In this document: positions 39,432 to 46,845 of the stretch, piece after piece
Layout: every line of letters starts with the position of its first letter
Position numbering within the stretch: the stretch's first letter is position 1
Source: Sulfurimonas gotlandica GD1
GTDB taxonomy: Bacteria > Campylobacterota > Campylobacteria > Campylobacterales > Sulfurimonadaceae
Direction: 5' to 3'
Assembly: GCF_000242915.1 (NCBI RefSeq)
Contig: NZ_AFRZ01000001.1
Location: 2,046,001 to 2,110,000 of the forward strand
Length of the DNA stretch: 64,000 bases
The notes under the pieces: model-generated
The model's database searches: none
Told to the model about the DNA's origin: nothing
What the model saw: only the letters and a program-made list of their open reading frames with translations
Position numbers and translations under genes: made by a program

Positions 39432-41970
39432 TTTTAGCCTTATACGGTTTAAAATAAACTATATCAGAAGTAATAAGGTTTGAAAATACTCCTTGATTTT
39501 TTGGTATTGATTTAATCATTGATGTATTTGAAATAGATAGTAAAGAATTGGCATTTTCTTCATTAAGATTAAAGCCATATCTAAGCTCAAATAATGATAA
39601 AAAATCTCGTTGTTTCATTTGAACTCTTTTATAATTATCTATAAATAAAATTACATATATATTATTTTTATAGCCATATTCAACTATATCCTTAAATTTA
39701 TCAGCTAGGGACAATTCTTTTTGCATTCCTCCAAAACTTTGTTTAGGATGTAATTCATTCAACCCATCAAAAGAATCTATTAGAATAAAACTATTTTTTT
39801 CTAAATCTTCATTAAAAATATTTGCACTATATGTTTTAATAAGACGGTCAAGTGCAATTTCTTCATCTTGTGCTATATAATAAATATTTTGTATCTTGCT
39901 GTTGTTTAGTAAATTTTCTACAATAGTATTTATAATATTTTGCTTTTCAATTTTTCCACGACCAGATACAATAAGATTGTTTCCAATCTCTTTTTTAAAT
40001 TCAATTTTAAATTCATTCTCTTGAAAGTTTAGCTCTTTACCTAAGTAAAATTCAAAGTTACTTTTCTTAAAAAAGTTTTCATTTGGTAAATCTGGCAAAG
40101 TCATACCATTATATATATTGATATCTTTTTTATAATTTTGTTCATTAATTAATTTAAGTAGTTTATCTTGATTTTTTCTGGAAGCATAAGGAATAAAAGA
40201 CTTTTTATTTCCATCTCTTACTCCTCCCATATCATTATAAATAACTTCAGGTTTTCCCTTTAATCTGGCAGCTTCTACATTTTGGGTACTTAAAATAGAC
40301 ATAGAATCTTCTTCACTCATAACCAATGCTATTCTATTGCCAATTTGACTTTTTAATTGTGATATTGAGATTGCTTCTATACCTTTCAATGTTTGAGTAG
40401 AAAGGATTAAGTGTATGCCATAACTTCTACCTTTTCTTAATATTTCGTTAAATAAATCTTCAATTCTTTTAGAATTTTTTATACTAAATAAAACTTGAAA
40501 TTCATCTATAATAATTACTAATCTTGATAGTGTATTATTGCTTTCTCTATATTCTTTAAAATCTTTTACTTTTTCATTTTTAAATAATTGGGATCTTTTG
40601 TTTTTTTCTTCAATAATATATTCTAAAAAAGTTTGCCCATAGTTTATATCACTATGAATAGCAATAAGTGAAGAGTGCAAAAGAGGAGGACTAACATAAC
40701 TGTTAAATTCAACGCCTTCTTTATAGTCTAATAAGAACAGCTCAACTTCATCAGGCGGATAAAAATAAGCAATGTTCTGAATCATTACATGGAGTAAATT
40801 AGATTTACCACTTCCACTTCTTCCACCTATTAAAGTGTGATGTTCAGAGTCATCAAATCCTATTTTAAAATACACCTTTTCTTGATTTATATCCCATCCA
40901 ATTGGTATTTTGAGTCCATCAGTTGAATTAGATTGCCAAAATGCATTTTCATCCCATAACTCATCAATTTCACTTTTTATTTGAGATTCTTTTGCATAAA
41001 AATCATTGATATTGTTTAATAGTTTATTTAATTCATCTTTACTTGGCAGTAATTCTAATGAATCTTCAAGTTCAAGTATTTTAAACTTTTCTTTAAATTG
41101 GAATTTTATATTTTCTAACTCGTTACCATATTCAACTAACAACTCTTTTATATCCTCAATCTTTCCATTGTCTTCAATAATTAAAAGTGGTAAGATACCA
41201 ACTTTTGGACCAAATTTAATAATCCGTTTTAAATACATTAAACTATTGTTTGAAAATTGTTCAGGTACACCCACCATAACAATAACTTTTAGTGGTAAAA
41301 TAGATTTTGAATTTTCACTATTAAATTCATTCCAATCTTTATATCCTACTAATTGTTTCTGTATTAAACTTTCAAGATAATCAGCAGTATGCTTTAAACT
41401 CTCTTCTATTTCATCACTATATGTTAATATTCTTTGTTTATATATAAAATCATTATCTAAAACTCCTCTTATAAAAGACAACGATTTCCCTATAGTTAAA
41501 GTATCAATTAAAACAAATTCAAGCTTATTTAACGGAGAAACTTGAAGAACTCTTAAGATAAATTGCTGAATATAATGCATACTTTCTAATTTGTAAGAAT
41601 AGAATGCTTTTTCAATTGGGAAAGGTAACACTCTAGGTATGTAGAGGTCATCTTTTATAGTTTTATGATCTATTTTCATTCTTCCAAATATTATAAAATT
41701 TGGAAATTTATCTTTTTTTGTAATACTTAGTTGTGTTAAATGTGGTTGTAAGTTTCTAATAGATTTTATTTTTTTATCAAGCAGAGTGATATTCTTTTGA
41801 AACTTACTTTCAAAATCTTTTTTCACTTTTTCTATTCTTTGCTTTCTTTCATTATATTTATTTGTAGGTAATGTGTCTGATGGATAGTCTTGCTCAATAA
41901 TATCATTTGCATTTTGTTGTTCTTGAAAAGAATCTTCTAAATTATATAAATACTCAATATACTCTTTCAA
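39424..41970 (-). CDS. FtsK/SpoIIIE-family ATPase, EssC-like
   Basis: 848 residues. A predicted coiled coil lies near 1-75. A first degenerate ATPase-like region (about 85-320) is followed by an FtsK/SpoIIIE domain with Walker A GGRSGSGKSNLL near 382 and Walker B LVIIIDEFQVLF near 482, then a third, degenerate copy (about 660-840). Multiple FtsK-like modules are the layout of EssC/EccC, the motor of type VII secretion, which recognises WXG100 substrates. Unlike EssC, I see no membrane segments, so it may act on soluble partners or dock on another protein. It sits two small genes away from the SUKH gene and close to the WXG100-like gene. Confidence 0.85.
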   Translation of the reverse strand: MKEYIEYLYNLEDSFQEQQNANDIIEQDYPSDTLPTNKYNERKQRIEKVKKDFESKFQKNITLLDKKIKSIRNLQPHLTQLSITKKDKFPNFIIFGRMKIDHKTIKDDLYIPRVLPFPIEKAFYSYKLESMHYIQQFILRVLQVSPLNKLEFVLIDTLTIGKSLSFIRGVLDNDFIYKQRILTYSDEIEESLKHTADYLESLIQKQLVGYKDWNEFNSENSKSILPLKVIVMVGVPEQFSNNSLMYLKRIIKFGPKVGILPLLIIEDNGKIEDIKELLVEYGNELENIKFQFKEKFKILELEDSLELLPSKDELNKLLNNINDFYAKESQIKSEIDELWDENAFWQSNSTDGLKIPIGWDINQEKVYFKIGFDDSEHHTLIGGRSGSGKSNLLHVMIQNIAYFYPPDEVELFLLDYKEGVEFNSYVSPPLLHSSLIAIHSDINYGQTFLEYIIEEKNKRSQLFKNEKVKDFKEYRESNNTLSRLVIIIDEFQVLFSIKNSKRIEDLFNEILRKGRSYGIHLILSTQTLKGIEAISISQLKSQIGNRIALVMSEEDSMSILSTQNVEAARLKGKPEVIYNDMGGVRDGNKKSFIPYASRKNQDKLLKLINEQNYKKDINIYNGMTLPDLPNENFFKKSNFEFYLGKELNFQENEFKIEFKKEIGNNLIVSGRGKIEKQNIINTIVENLLNNSKIQNIYYIAQDEEIALDRLIKTYSANIFNEDLEKNSFILIDSFDGLNELHPKQSFGGMQKELSLADKFKDIVEYGYKNNIYVILFIDNYKRVQMKQRDFLSLFELRYGFNLNEENANSLLSISNTSMIKSIPKNQGVFSNLITSDIVYFKPYKAKND

Positions 41971-41979
41971 TCTGTCCCC

Positions 41980-42198
41980 TTATGGTAAAATAGTTCTTGC
42001 TTCTAATAGCATTTGATCAACTTCTAATATCTTGATTTTTTTTTCATTTTCTTCTATCATCGATAGATTATTTAATATGTTATTTATAGGATCTAATATT
42101 TCATTTACAACTGAACAACCAAAATCATCATTTACATTTTCACTAAAACTCGAACTAATATTTAAAAATTCATTTTGTATTGGTCTAAAGTCTGCCAT
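41980..42198 (-). CDS. Small hypothetical protein between immunity and FtsK-like genes
   Basis: 72 residues, acidic and helical, not recognised. RBS aggaaag before the ATG. The two-helix profile with a hydrophobic heptad would suit a WXG100-like partner or a chaperone, but it has no W-x-G turn. Spaced 9 bases from both neighbours. Confidence 0.6.
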   Translation of the reverse strand: MADFRPIQNEFLNISSSFSENVNDDFGCSVVNEILDPINNILNNLSMIEENEKKIKILEVDQMLLEARTILP

Positions 42199-42206
42199 AC
42201 TCTTTC

Positions 42207-42596
42207 CTAGCTCAAAGCTTCAATAAATTTATCAAAATCAAATAAATATTGAATTCCATTGTTTTCATGGTTATAAAAATAAACTTTTAAATTATCCAAA
42301 TCTATTAAGTAATAATTTCCAAAGCCATCCTTTGCCAAAGGTATAAAATCTTTTATATTTTCTTTTAAATTATCAAATGAATCATAGAATGACTCCTCGG
42401 AACTTTCATTGAAATTTAATATATTATTTACAATATACTCACTACTTTCTACTTTGAATCTATCATTTTTAGGATAGGATGCATTTGCTTCCATTAAAAA
42501 ACTCATCAACTCTACAGGTAGTTTCTTTTGAATATATTTTTCAATATTTTTTATACTGTTATCATTAAGTTCAATATTTAATTGCCATTCATTCAT
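42207..42596 (-). CDS. SUKH (SMI1/KNR4) family immunity protein
   Basis: About 129 residues from the ATG at 42596, chosen because it has RBS aaggga and overlaps the toxin stop as ATGA. Contains the SUKH pattern: KKLPVELMSFLMEANA near 30, then IPLAKDGFGNYYLIDLD near 88 and a C-terminal FDFDKFIEAL helix. SUKH proteins are common immunity proteins for nuclease toxins in contact-dependent or type VI/VII systems. Here it directly follows the HNH toxin it presumably neutralises. Confidence 0.83.
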   Translation of the reverse strand: MNEWQLNIELNDNSIKNIEKYIQKKLPVELMSFLMEANASYPKNDRFKVESSEYIVNNILNFNESSEESFYDSFDNLKENIKDFIPLAKDGFGNYYLIDLDNLKVYFYNHENNGIQYLFDFDKFIEALS

Positions 42597-43642
42597 TTTT
42601 GTTCCCTTTCTGTCCAAAGCAAAAAACCACCATCATGTCTTACTTTATCGTGTTTATCAGACTTGATTAATTGTATTCTTCCAGGTGGTGGATTGCCATC
42701 ATGATGCCAAGTATACCCTTCAGGATTCTTACCAATATATATCTGTTTTAATTGTCTATTAGTAAAAAAATTTCTTAATTCTTCATCTTCTTCAACTTTA
42801 TTTTTCAAATGAACATTAGCAACTCTAAAGTGTTGCGCTCTTGATTTATCATAATCCTTTGGCTTAATAAAAACATCACATCCACTTTCAAATTCTGGTA
42901 ATCCATATTTACTAATTTTTACATTTTCACTTTGTGCATATTGGCTCTCTCTAAAATTTTCTTTTTGGCGATTAAGTTTTTCAATATATGCTTTATTTAA
43001 CTCTTCTTTGCTAATCTTTCCTTGCTTGTATTGATATAGTTGATACTGATATTTTTCTGTAACTACATCTCGCTGTTGTTCAATAGATGAATTGCTATAG
43101 TCTTGAGATAAATAACTTTCCAAAATAGACTCTGCATTATTTAATCTAATACTCAAAGTTTGGCATAACGAATCAAAACTATTTATACTACTACTAAATA
43201 TTGTTTGCAAATATTCTAAAAGCTCATTGCAATTATAATGAGCTCTATTTACAAGCTCAACTCTTTCTTCCATTCTATACCTTGATTGTTTAGCTTCTTC
43301 ATATTCTTGCTCAGCTATTCTAACTTCATTAGCTGTTCTTGCTACTTCTGCACTAGCAGATGCAATAGCCATTGGATTTTCTGAAGCTTCCGCTCCAGCC
43401 AATTCAGCCTCTGCATGTAAATGTTCAGAAATTTTAGCAGTTAATACACCTTCAGTATATACCTCTTTAGTTTGAGCGCGTTCAAGCATATTTTGTGATA
43501 GTATCAACTCTTGTTCAACTTCATTTAATTGATTTGTTACTTCATTAATAGAAATATTAACTTCATCATTAGTTGAAATTAAGACAGTACTCGCCGAAGA
43601 GTTTACATCTTGTAAAATTTCAATATTTTTTACAGATACCAA
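42593..43642 (-). CDS. Polymorphic toxin: helical N-terminus with C-terminal WHH-type HNH nuclease
   Basis: 349 residues. About 20-215 is long amphipathic helix (coiled coil, resembling secretion-domain parts of type VII substrates, but not a clear LXG domain). The C-terminus (about 290-349) has GYTWHHDG (309-316), RIQLI, then KHDKV (H331) and RHDGG (H336): the W-H-H ... H ... H pattern of WHH-subfamily HNH/ENDO VII toxins that cut DNA. It follows the WXG100-like gene by two bases and overlaps its SUKH immunity gene, a classic effector-immunity pair. Confidence 0.83.
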   Translation of the reverse strand: MVSVKNIEILQDVNSSASTVLISTNDEVNISINEVTNQLNEVEQELILSQNMLERAQTKEVYTEGVLTAKISEHLHAEAELAGAEASENPMAIASASAEVARTANEVRIAEQEYEEAKQSRYRMEERVELVNRAHYNCNELLEYLQTIFSSSINSFDSLCQTLSIRLNNAESILESYLSQDYSNSSIEQQRDVVTEKYQYQLYQYKQGKISKEELNKAYIEKLNRQKENFRESQYAQSENVKISKYGLPEFESGCDVFIKPKDYDKSRAQHFRVANVHLKNKVEEDEELRNFFTNRQLKQIYIGKNPEGYTWHHDGNPPPGRIQLIKSDKHDKVRHDGGFLLWTEREQK

Positions 43643-43643
43643 A

Positions 43644-43913
43644 TCAGCTTCCTAAATAGTCTCTAAGTCTATTTGATAAAACTTTTAAATAATCTACTTT
43701 GTCTAATGAATTATTTTCAAATTGTGCTAAAACACTTAAAAGCTCTTTATAGTCATCTTCAAAAGCAATTCGTTTTTCATCTTGCCAACTGTCTCCTAAT
43801 GATTCAAAAGAATGATTTAAAGAATTTGTAGAATCTTTTAATGTTTCTAAAAAATTAAGAAGTTGATTTGCAAATAATTCTAGCTCTTCCGGGTTTCCTT
43901 GTACTTGAGACAT
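43644..43913 (-). CDS. WXG100-family (ESAT-6-like) small protein
   Basis: 89 residues of helix-turn-helix. The turn is SLGDSWQDEKRIAFEDDY with Trp at 43 (W-x-D rather than strict W-x-G), length and spacing as in WXG100 proteins, which are substrates and partners of EssC/EccC-type ATPases. It stands between the TerY-like gene (12 bases away) and the toxin gene. It is unusual in a Gram-negative of this kind. Whether it is secreted or acts as an internal adaptor is unknown. Confidence 0.78.
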   Translation of the reverse strand: MSQVQGNPEELELFANQLLNFLETLKDSTNSLNHSFESLGDSWQDEKRIAFEDDYKELLSVLAQFENNSLDKVDYLKVLSNRLRDYLGS

Positions 43914-43925
43914 ATCTATTTCTCC

Positions 43926-44615
43926 TTATATATCAAAATTATCTAAATCATCTAAATTAATATCACCATTATCTAAACTTTCTTTAATATTAATTGTCTG
44001 ATTTTTATTAACTGATTTTGTTCTTTGAGTAACTGACATAGTTATTTTTTTAAATTCATCTATAATATTTTCTGCATCTTCAGCATAAAAGAGAGAGTTT
44101 TCACATCCCTCTATAAACATATTTAAAACAGTTTTATCAGCTGCTCCAATTGCCAATGCCATTCGATCACATTTTTTTGTTCTACCTGTGCTGACAAAGT
44201 CATCTAATGGCTGTCTCCAGTCATCATTTGGTTCACCATCTGATAACAACACAATAGTTGGACGATAATCTCTTCCTTTAAAAATATCTTTGTCTTCTAT
44301 CATCGCTTTACCCATTTTAAAAGCTGCCCCCATTGGAGTACTTCCAGAAACAGTTAAGGGTTTAAAATCTATTTTAGAAACCTCAGTAAGTGGTGTATGT
44401 AAATCAACTCCATTTTCACTTCCAAAAGTAATAATAGATAATTTTATAAAGGTTTCCATAGTTTCAGCTTTTTTAAAACTGTTTAACATTGATTCAACTG
44501 CTTTATTTAATGTATCTATATTCTCTCCTTGCATACTATAACTTACATCTAATAATAAAACTACTGGTATTGACTTTGGTTCTTCTACTACAAAGTCTGC
44601 TGGATTAAATGCCAT
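43926..44615 (-). CDS. TerY-like von Willebrand factor A (vWA) protein
   Basis: 229 residues. MIDAS strand VVLLLDVSYSMQG (D-x-S-x-S near 22-27), then SGSTPMG (the MIDAS Thr) and IVLLSDGEPNDDW with the MIDAS Asp, as in TerY. Acidic tail (NGDINLDDLDNF) at the C-terminus. TerY proteins are central hubs of the TerY-P triad with a PP2C and a kinase, both present downstream. First large gene of the operon, 52 bases after a small basic ORF. Confidence 0.88.
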   Translation of the reverse strand: MAFNPADFVVEEPKSIPVVLLLDVSYSMQGENIDTLNKAVESMLNSFKKAETMETFIKLSIITFGSENGVDLHTPLTEVSKIDFKPLTVSGSTPMGAAFKMGKAMIEDKDIFKGRDYRPTIVLLSDGEPNDDWRQPLDDFVSTGRTKKCDRMALAIGAADKTVLNMFIEGCENSLFYAEDAENIIDEFKKITMSVTQRTKSVNKNQTINIKESLDNGDINLDDLDNFDI

Positions 44616-44667
44616 TACTATTCCTTGATTTTTAATAAATTATAGTGCTTATTGTTATATTTAAAGC

Positions 44668-44805
44668 TTAATTGTTCTCAAACATTTTATAGTTTTTTCG
44701 AGAATAGTCTTTTTTTGATTTTTTTACTCTAGTAACTGGGTTAAAACCCCAAGTTACTCTACTCTTAATCTCTGAAGTTTTAATTTTTAATAACTGCTTA
44801 CTCAA
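44668..44805 (-). CDS. Small basic protein (45 residues) at the head of the operon
   Basis: TTG start at 44805 preceded by a strong GGAGGTG at a spacing of 5. Product rich in Lys and Arg: LSKQLLKIKTSEIK (1-14), VTWGFNPVTRVKKSKKDYSR (17-36), ending MFENN. The VTWGFNPVTR stretch feels like a conserved small-protein motif, but I cannot name it. A basic RNA- or DNA-binding role is a guess. It has no overlap with the next gene (52-base gap) and a shared transcript is likely. Confidence 0.6.
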   Translation of the reverse strand: MSKQLLKIKTSEIKSRVTWGFNPVTRVKKSKKDYSRKNYKMFENN

Positions 44806-44838
44806 TTTTCACCTCCATAAAATATAATTAACATAATA

Positions 44839-44869
44839 ACTATATTAAAAGACTTTTTATGTCTATTAA
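44839..44869 (-). promoter_or_regulatory. Candidate promoter and operator of the large operon
   Basis: Minus-strand TAGACA (44865-44860) and TATAGT (44844-44839), 15 bases apart, would start transcription about 27 bases before the TTG at 44805. A 9-bp imperfect (8/9) inverted repeat, ttaaaagac at 44845-44853 and gtctattaa at 44861-44869, covers the -35 and spacer. It is a candidate site for the WYL regulator encoded nearby. Spacing is below the usual 17, so confidence is limited. Confidence 0.35.
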
Positions 44870-44910
44870 AACACTAATTCTAATTCTCACCTAGTTTAAT
44901 TAATTATTAG

Positions 44911-44938
44911 TAGACAATATTTGACTATTTAATATAAT
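44911..44938 (+). promoter_or_regulatory. Candidate promoter of the divergent plus-strand cluster
   Basis: TAGACA (44911-44916) and TATAAT (44933-44938), 16 bases apart, about 36 bases before the ATG at 44975. The same -35 hexamer as in the divergent operon promoter. Confidence 0.4.
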
Positions 44939-44974
44939 ATTATACAAGATATGACACAGTAAAAGGATTAAAAT

Positions 44975-45199
44975 ATGTTCATTAAGATGAAAGAAAACTT
45001 CACATCAGAAGTGGAAAAATATGCACGAAAAAACATAATTGCTAAACTAAAAGTGCAAGATATAGATTACTTACAATTGGATGATGCAGACTTTAATGGT
45101 TTGGTCTCTGATGAGATAAAGATACTTAATAGTGATAGTAAAAAAGTTGGTGCTGGTATTGGCATAGGTATTTTAATCACTTTAGTAACTGGAATATAA
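44975..45199 (+). CDS. Small protein with glycine-zipper-like C-terminal membrane segment (paralogue 1)
   Basis: 74 residues. RBS aaaagga 7 bases before the ATG. A charged helical N-terminus is followed by KKVGAGIGIGILITLVTGI (56-74), a G-x-x-x-G-rich membrane segment at the very end. The next gene encodes a relative with the same layout. Family unknown. Could oligomerise in the membrane. Confidence 0.6.
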   Translation: MFIKMKENFTSEVEKYARKNIIAKLKVQDIDYLQLDDADFNGLVSDEIKILNSDSKKVGAGIGIGILITLVTGI

Positions 45200-45206
45200 G
45201 GAGATT

Positions 45207-45452
45207 ATGATGATAGAACAAGCTGAAAAAATATATAACGATGGTAAAGCAAGTTTAGAGTCCCTCTTGAGAAAAAAAGCTTACTCTGAAGTAGAGGATA
45301 TTTTAAAAGATAAAAATATAGATATTAATGCTGTGAGCGATGAAGATATAGAAAACCTTGTTGCTGCAAAAGCTCAAGATACTATGAATACTATAAAAGG
45401 GTTTGGTGTTGGAACTGCATTTACCATTGCCCTATCTTTAATAGGATTCTAA
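45207..45452 (+). CDS. Small protein with glycine-rich C-terminal membrane segment (paralogue 2)
   Basis: 81 residues, same layout as its upstream neighbour: acidic helical part with VSDEDIENLVAAKAQD (compare DDADFNGLVSDEIK) and a C-terminal GFGVGTAFTIALSLIGF. It follows by 7 bases with RBS taaggaga. Tandem duplication followed by divergence. Function unknown. Confidence 0.6.
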   Translation: MMIEQAEKIYNDGKASLESLLRKKAYSEVEDILKDKNIDINAVSDEDIENLVAAKAQDTMNTIKGFGVGTAFTIALSLIGF

Positions 45453-45453
45453 A

Positions 45454-45831
45454 ATGTTTAAAGCACTTAAGTATTTACTATTAGCAAATCTTTACAGTAG
45501 AGCTAAAAGAAGTTTTATTGCTCTATTTATCTCTGTAGTTTCTTTGATACTTATTACTTTTATTATGGGAGATATCATAAGTGTGTCGAGTGGGGTTTCT
45601 CTTTACTCACTCATAATAGCTAAATGGTTTATAGTGTTAGCAGTACTTGGTTTTATAGTATTTAATATTTTAAAAATAATCAATATAGCCACAAGTCCAT
45701 TTACAAAAGAGACTACCGTCCATACAGTAGTAACATCAGAGGTTGATATGAAAAGAGAGAAAATATTAAACAAAGAAAAACTCTTTACAAAAAGTGATTC
45801 TATCTTGAAAAAATATATAAAGGCTCAATAA
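45454..45831 (+). CDS. Small membrane protein
   Basis: 125 residues with two hydrophobic segments (about 20-42 and 50-73) and a charged, Lys-rich C-terminus (about 95-125), so probably a cytoplasmic tail. Follows paralogue 2 after one base, and its stop overlaps the next ATG (TAATG). Not recognised. Confidence 0.55.
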   Translation: MFKALKYLLLANLYSRAKRSFIALFISVVSLILITFIMGDIISVSSGVSLYSLIIAKWFIVLAVLGFIVFNILKIINIATSPFTKETTVHTVVTSEVDMKREKILNKEKLFTKSDSILKKYIKAQ

Positions 45832-46163
45832 TGAAACGTAAAAATAATGACTGCGATATGCTTTTAAATAATGCAGAGGGTGTTATAAATAATTTAGGTA
45901 ATTGTATTGACTCAGTATTTGATAAGAAAAAAACAAAAATGAATGTAATTGGAAGTATTCTTGGTGTTGGTACTTCACTCACTAAACTTGCCTTTAATGC
46001 AACTGGCTGTGCTATCAAAAATACACCCAAAGCTGTAGTTACGGTCGCAGCTATTAAGAGAAAAATTGTTAATACTGCTGCAGAGGGATATAACGAGTAT
46101 CAAAAGCAACAAAAAAAAGATGCATTAGATGCCAAAATACTGCAACTAAAATTCAAGGCTTAA
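45831..46163 (+). CDS. Hypothetical protein, Lys-rich
   Basis: 110 residues. A short hydrophobic stretch (about 43-57, VIGSILGVGTSLTKL) may be membrane-associated, followed by a basic C-terminus. The start overlaps the preceding stop, suggesting translational coupling. Not recognised. Confidence 0.5.
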   Translation: MKRKNNDCDMLLNNAEGVINNLGNCIDSVFDKKKTKMNVIGSILGVGTSLTKLAFNATGCAIKNTPKAVVTVAAIKRKIVNTAAEGYNEYQKQQKKDALDAKILQLKFKA

Positions 46164-46165
46164 AC

Positions 46166-46528
46166 ATGATTCGCTTAGTGTTTATACTGATATTTCCATT
46201 ACTGTTTGTAGGTTGTTCTCATCCACCAAAAAAATATAATGAACGACACTATCAGACACTTCTGTGTAATGAGCTTGATGGAGAAATGGAATATGTTCTC
46301 AAAGACAGAACTCGTGTGGATTGTTTAACAGATGAGTATGCAATTGAAGTTGATTTTGCAAAGAAGTGGGCAGAAGGTATAGGTCAGTCACTACATTATG
46401 CTCATATGACAGGTAAAAAACCTGCAGTTGGGTTCATTATGAACGATGATAAAGATCAACGATATTTTAAACGATTAAATACTTTGGCAGAGAAGTATCA
46501 GATTAAAATATTTGTAATAGAGAAATAA
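46166..46528 (+). CDS. Lipoprotein of a widespread unnamed family
   Basis: 120 residues. Signal peptide with lipobox LLFVGC (Cys17). The body has TRVDCLTDEYAIEVDFAKKWAEG and IGQSLHYAHMTGKKPAVGFIM, the recurring pattern of a small conserved family, possibly with a restriction-endonuclease-like fold (D...E-x-D). Its function is not known to me. Joins the cluster after three bases. Confidence 0.6.
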   Translation: MIRLVFILIFPLLFVGCSHPPKKYNERHYQTLLCNELDGEMEYVLKDRTRVDCLTDEYAIEVDFAKKWAEGIGQSLHYAHMTGKKPAVGFIMNDDKDQRYFKRLNTLAEKYQIKIFVIEK

Positions 46529-46546
46529 AATTAAAAGAGGTGAAAA

Positions 46547-46807
46547 ATGAAAACAGATACAGAAGATTTATTGGATAGTTTGAAGTTTAGTTATATTCAA
46601 TATAAAGCGTGTACGAGTAATGATAATGCAGTAAATACAGCCTATACACAAGGTTACTGTATAGCCTTAGAAGATATTTTGGAAGTACATTTTGGAGTGA
46701 CACCAAATAAAATAATAGAGATAAGAAAAAGTATTCTTGGAGACAACCCTTTAGGTAGAATGTATACTGAAATCCCAATGGATTTTCTAGAAATAGTAGA
46801 AATATAA
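46547..46807 (+). CDS. Small soluble protein, paralogue flanking mini-FtsZ (first copy)
   Basis: 86 residues; RBS agaggtg. LLDSLKFSYIQYKAC and YTQGYCIALEDIL, then KIIEIRKSILGD. The gene at 47166 has the same pattern (LLESLRLGYIEYRDC, HVKGYCVTIEQIL, KIIEIKRPIIGD), so the two are paralogues. Family unknown. Confidence 0.6.
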   Translation: MKTDTEDLLDSLKFSYIQYKACTSNDNAVNTAYTQGYCIALEDILEVHFGVTPNKIIEIRKSILGDNPLGRMYTEIPMDFLEIVEI

Positions 46808-46845
46808 ATATAGTTTTGTTCGTCAAAATATACATGGAGTTTATA

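Noticed and set aside
42207-42617. Longer SUKH start at 42617
   Set aside because: ATG at 42596 has a clear RBS and gives the usual ATGA coupling with the toxin stop.
44729-44758. Hairpin agtaactggg...ccccaagttact as a terminator or riboswitch
   Set aside because: It lies inside the 45-residue basic ORF with a good RBS, and there is no T-run after it on the coding strand; a coding explanation is simpler.
25461-44805. Possible CRISPR array or type III cas genes linked to the CARF protein
   Set aside because: No regularly spaced direct repeats and no Cas10, Csm or Cmr motifs in the operon.
44668-44975. BREX or DISARM style defence locus
   Set aside because: No PglZ, PglX or DrmA/B-type genes; the kinase, phosphatase and vWA genes alone do not define those systems.
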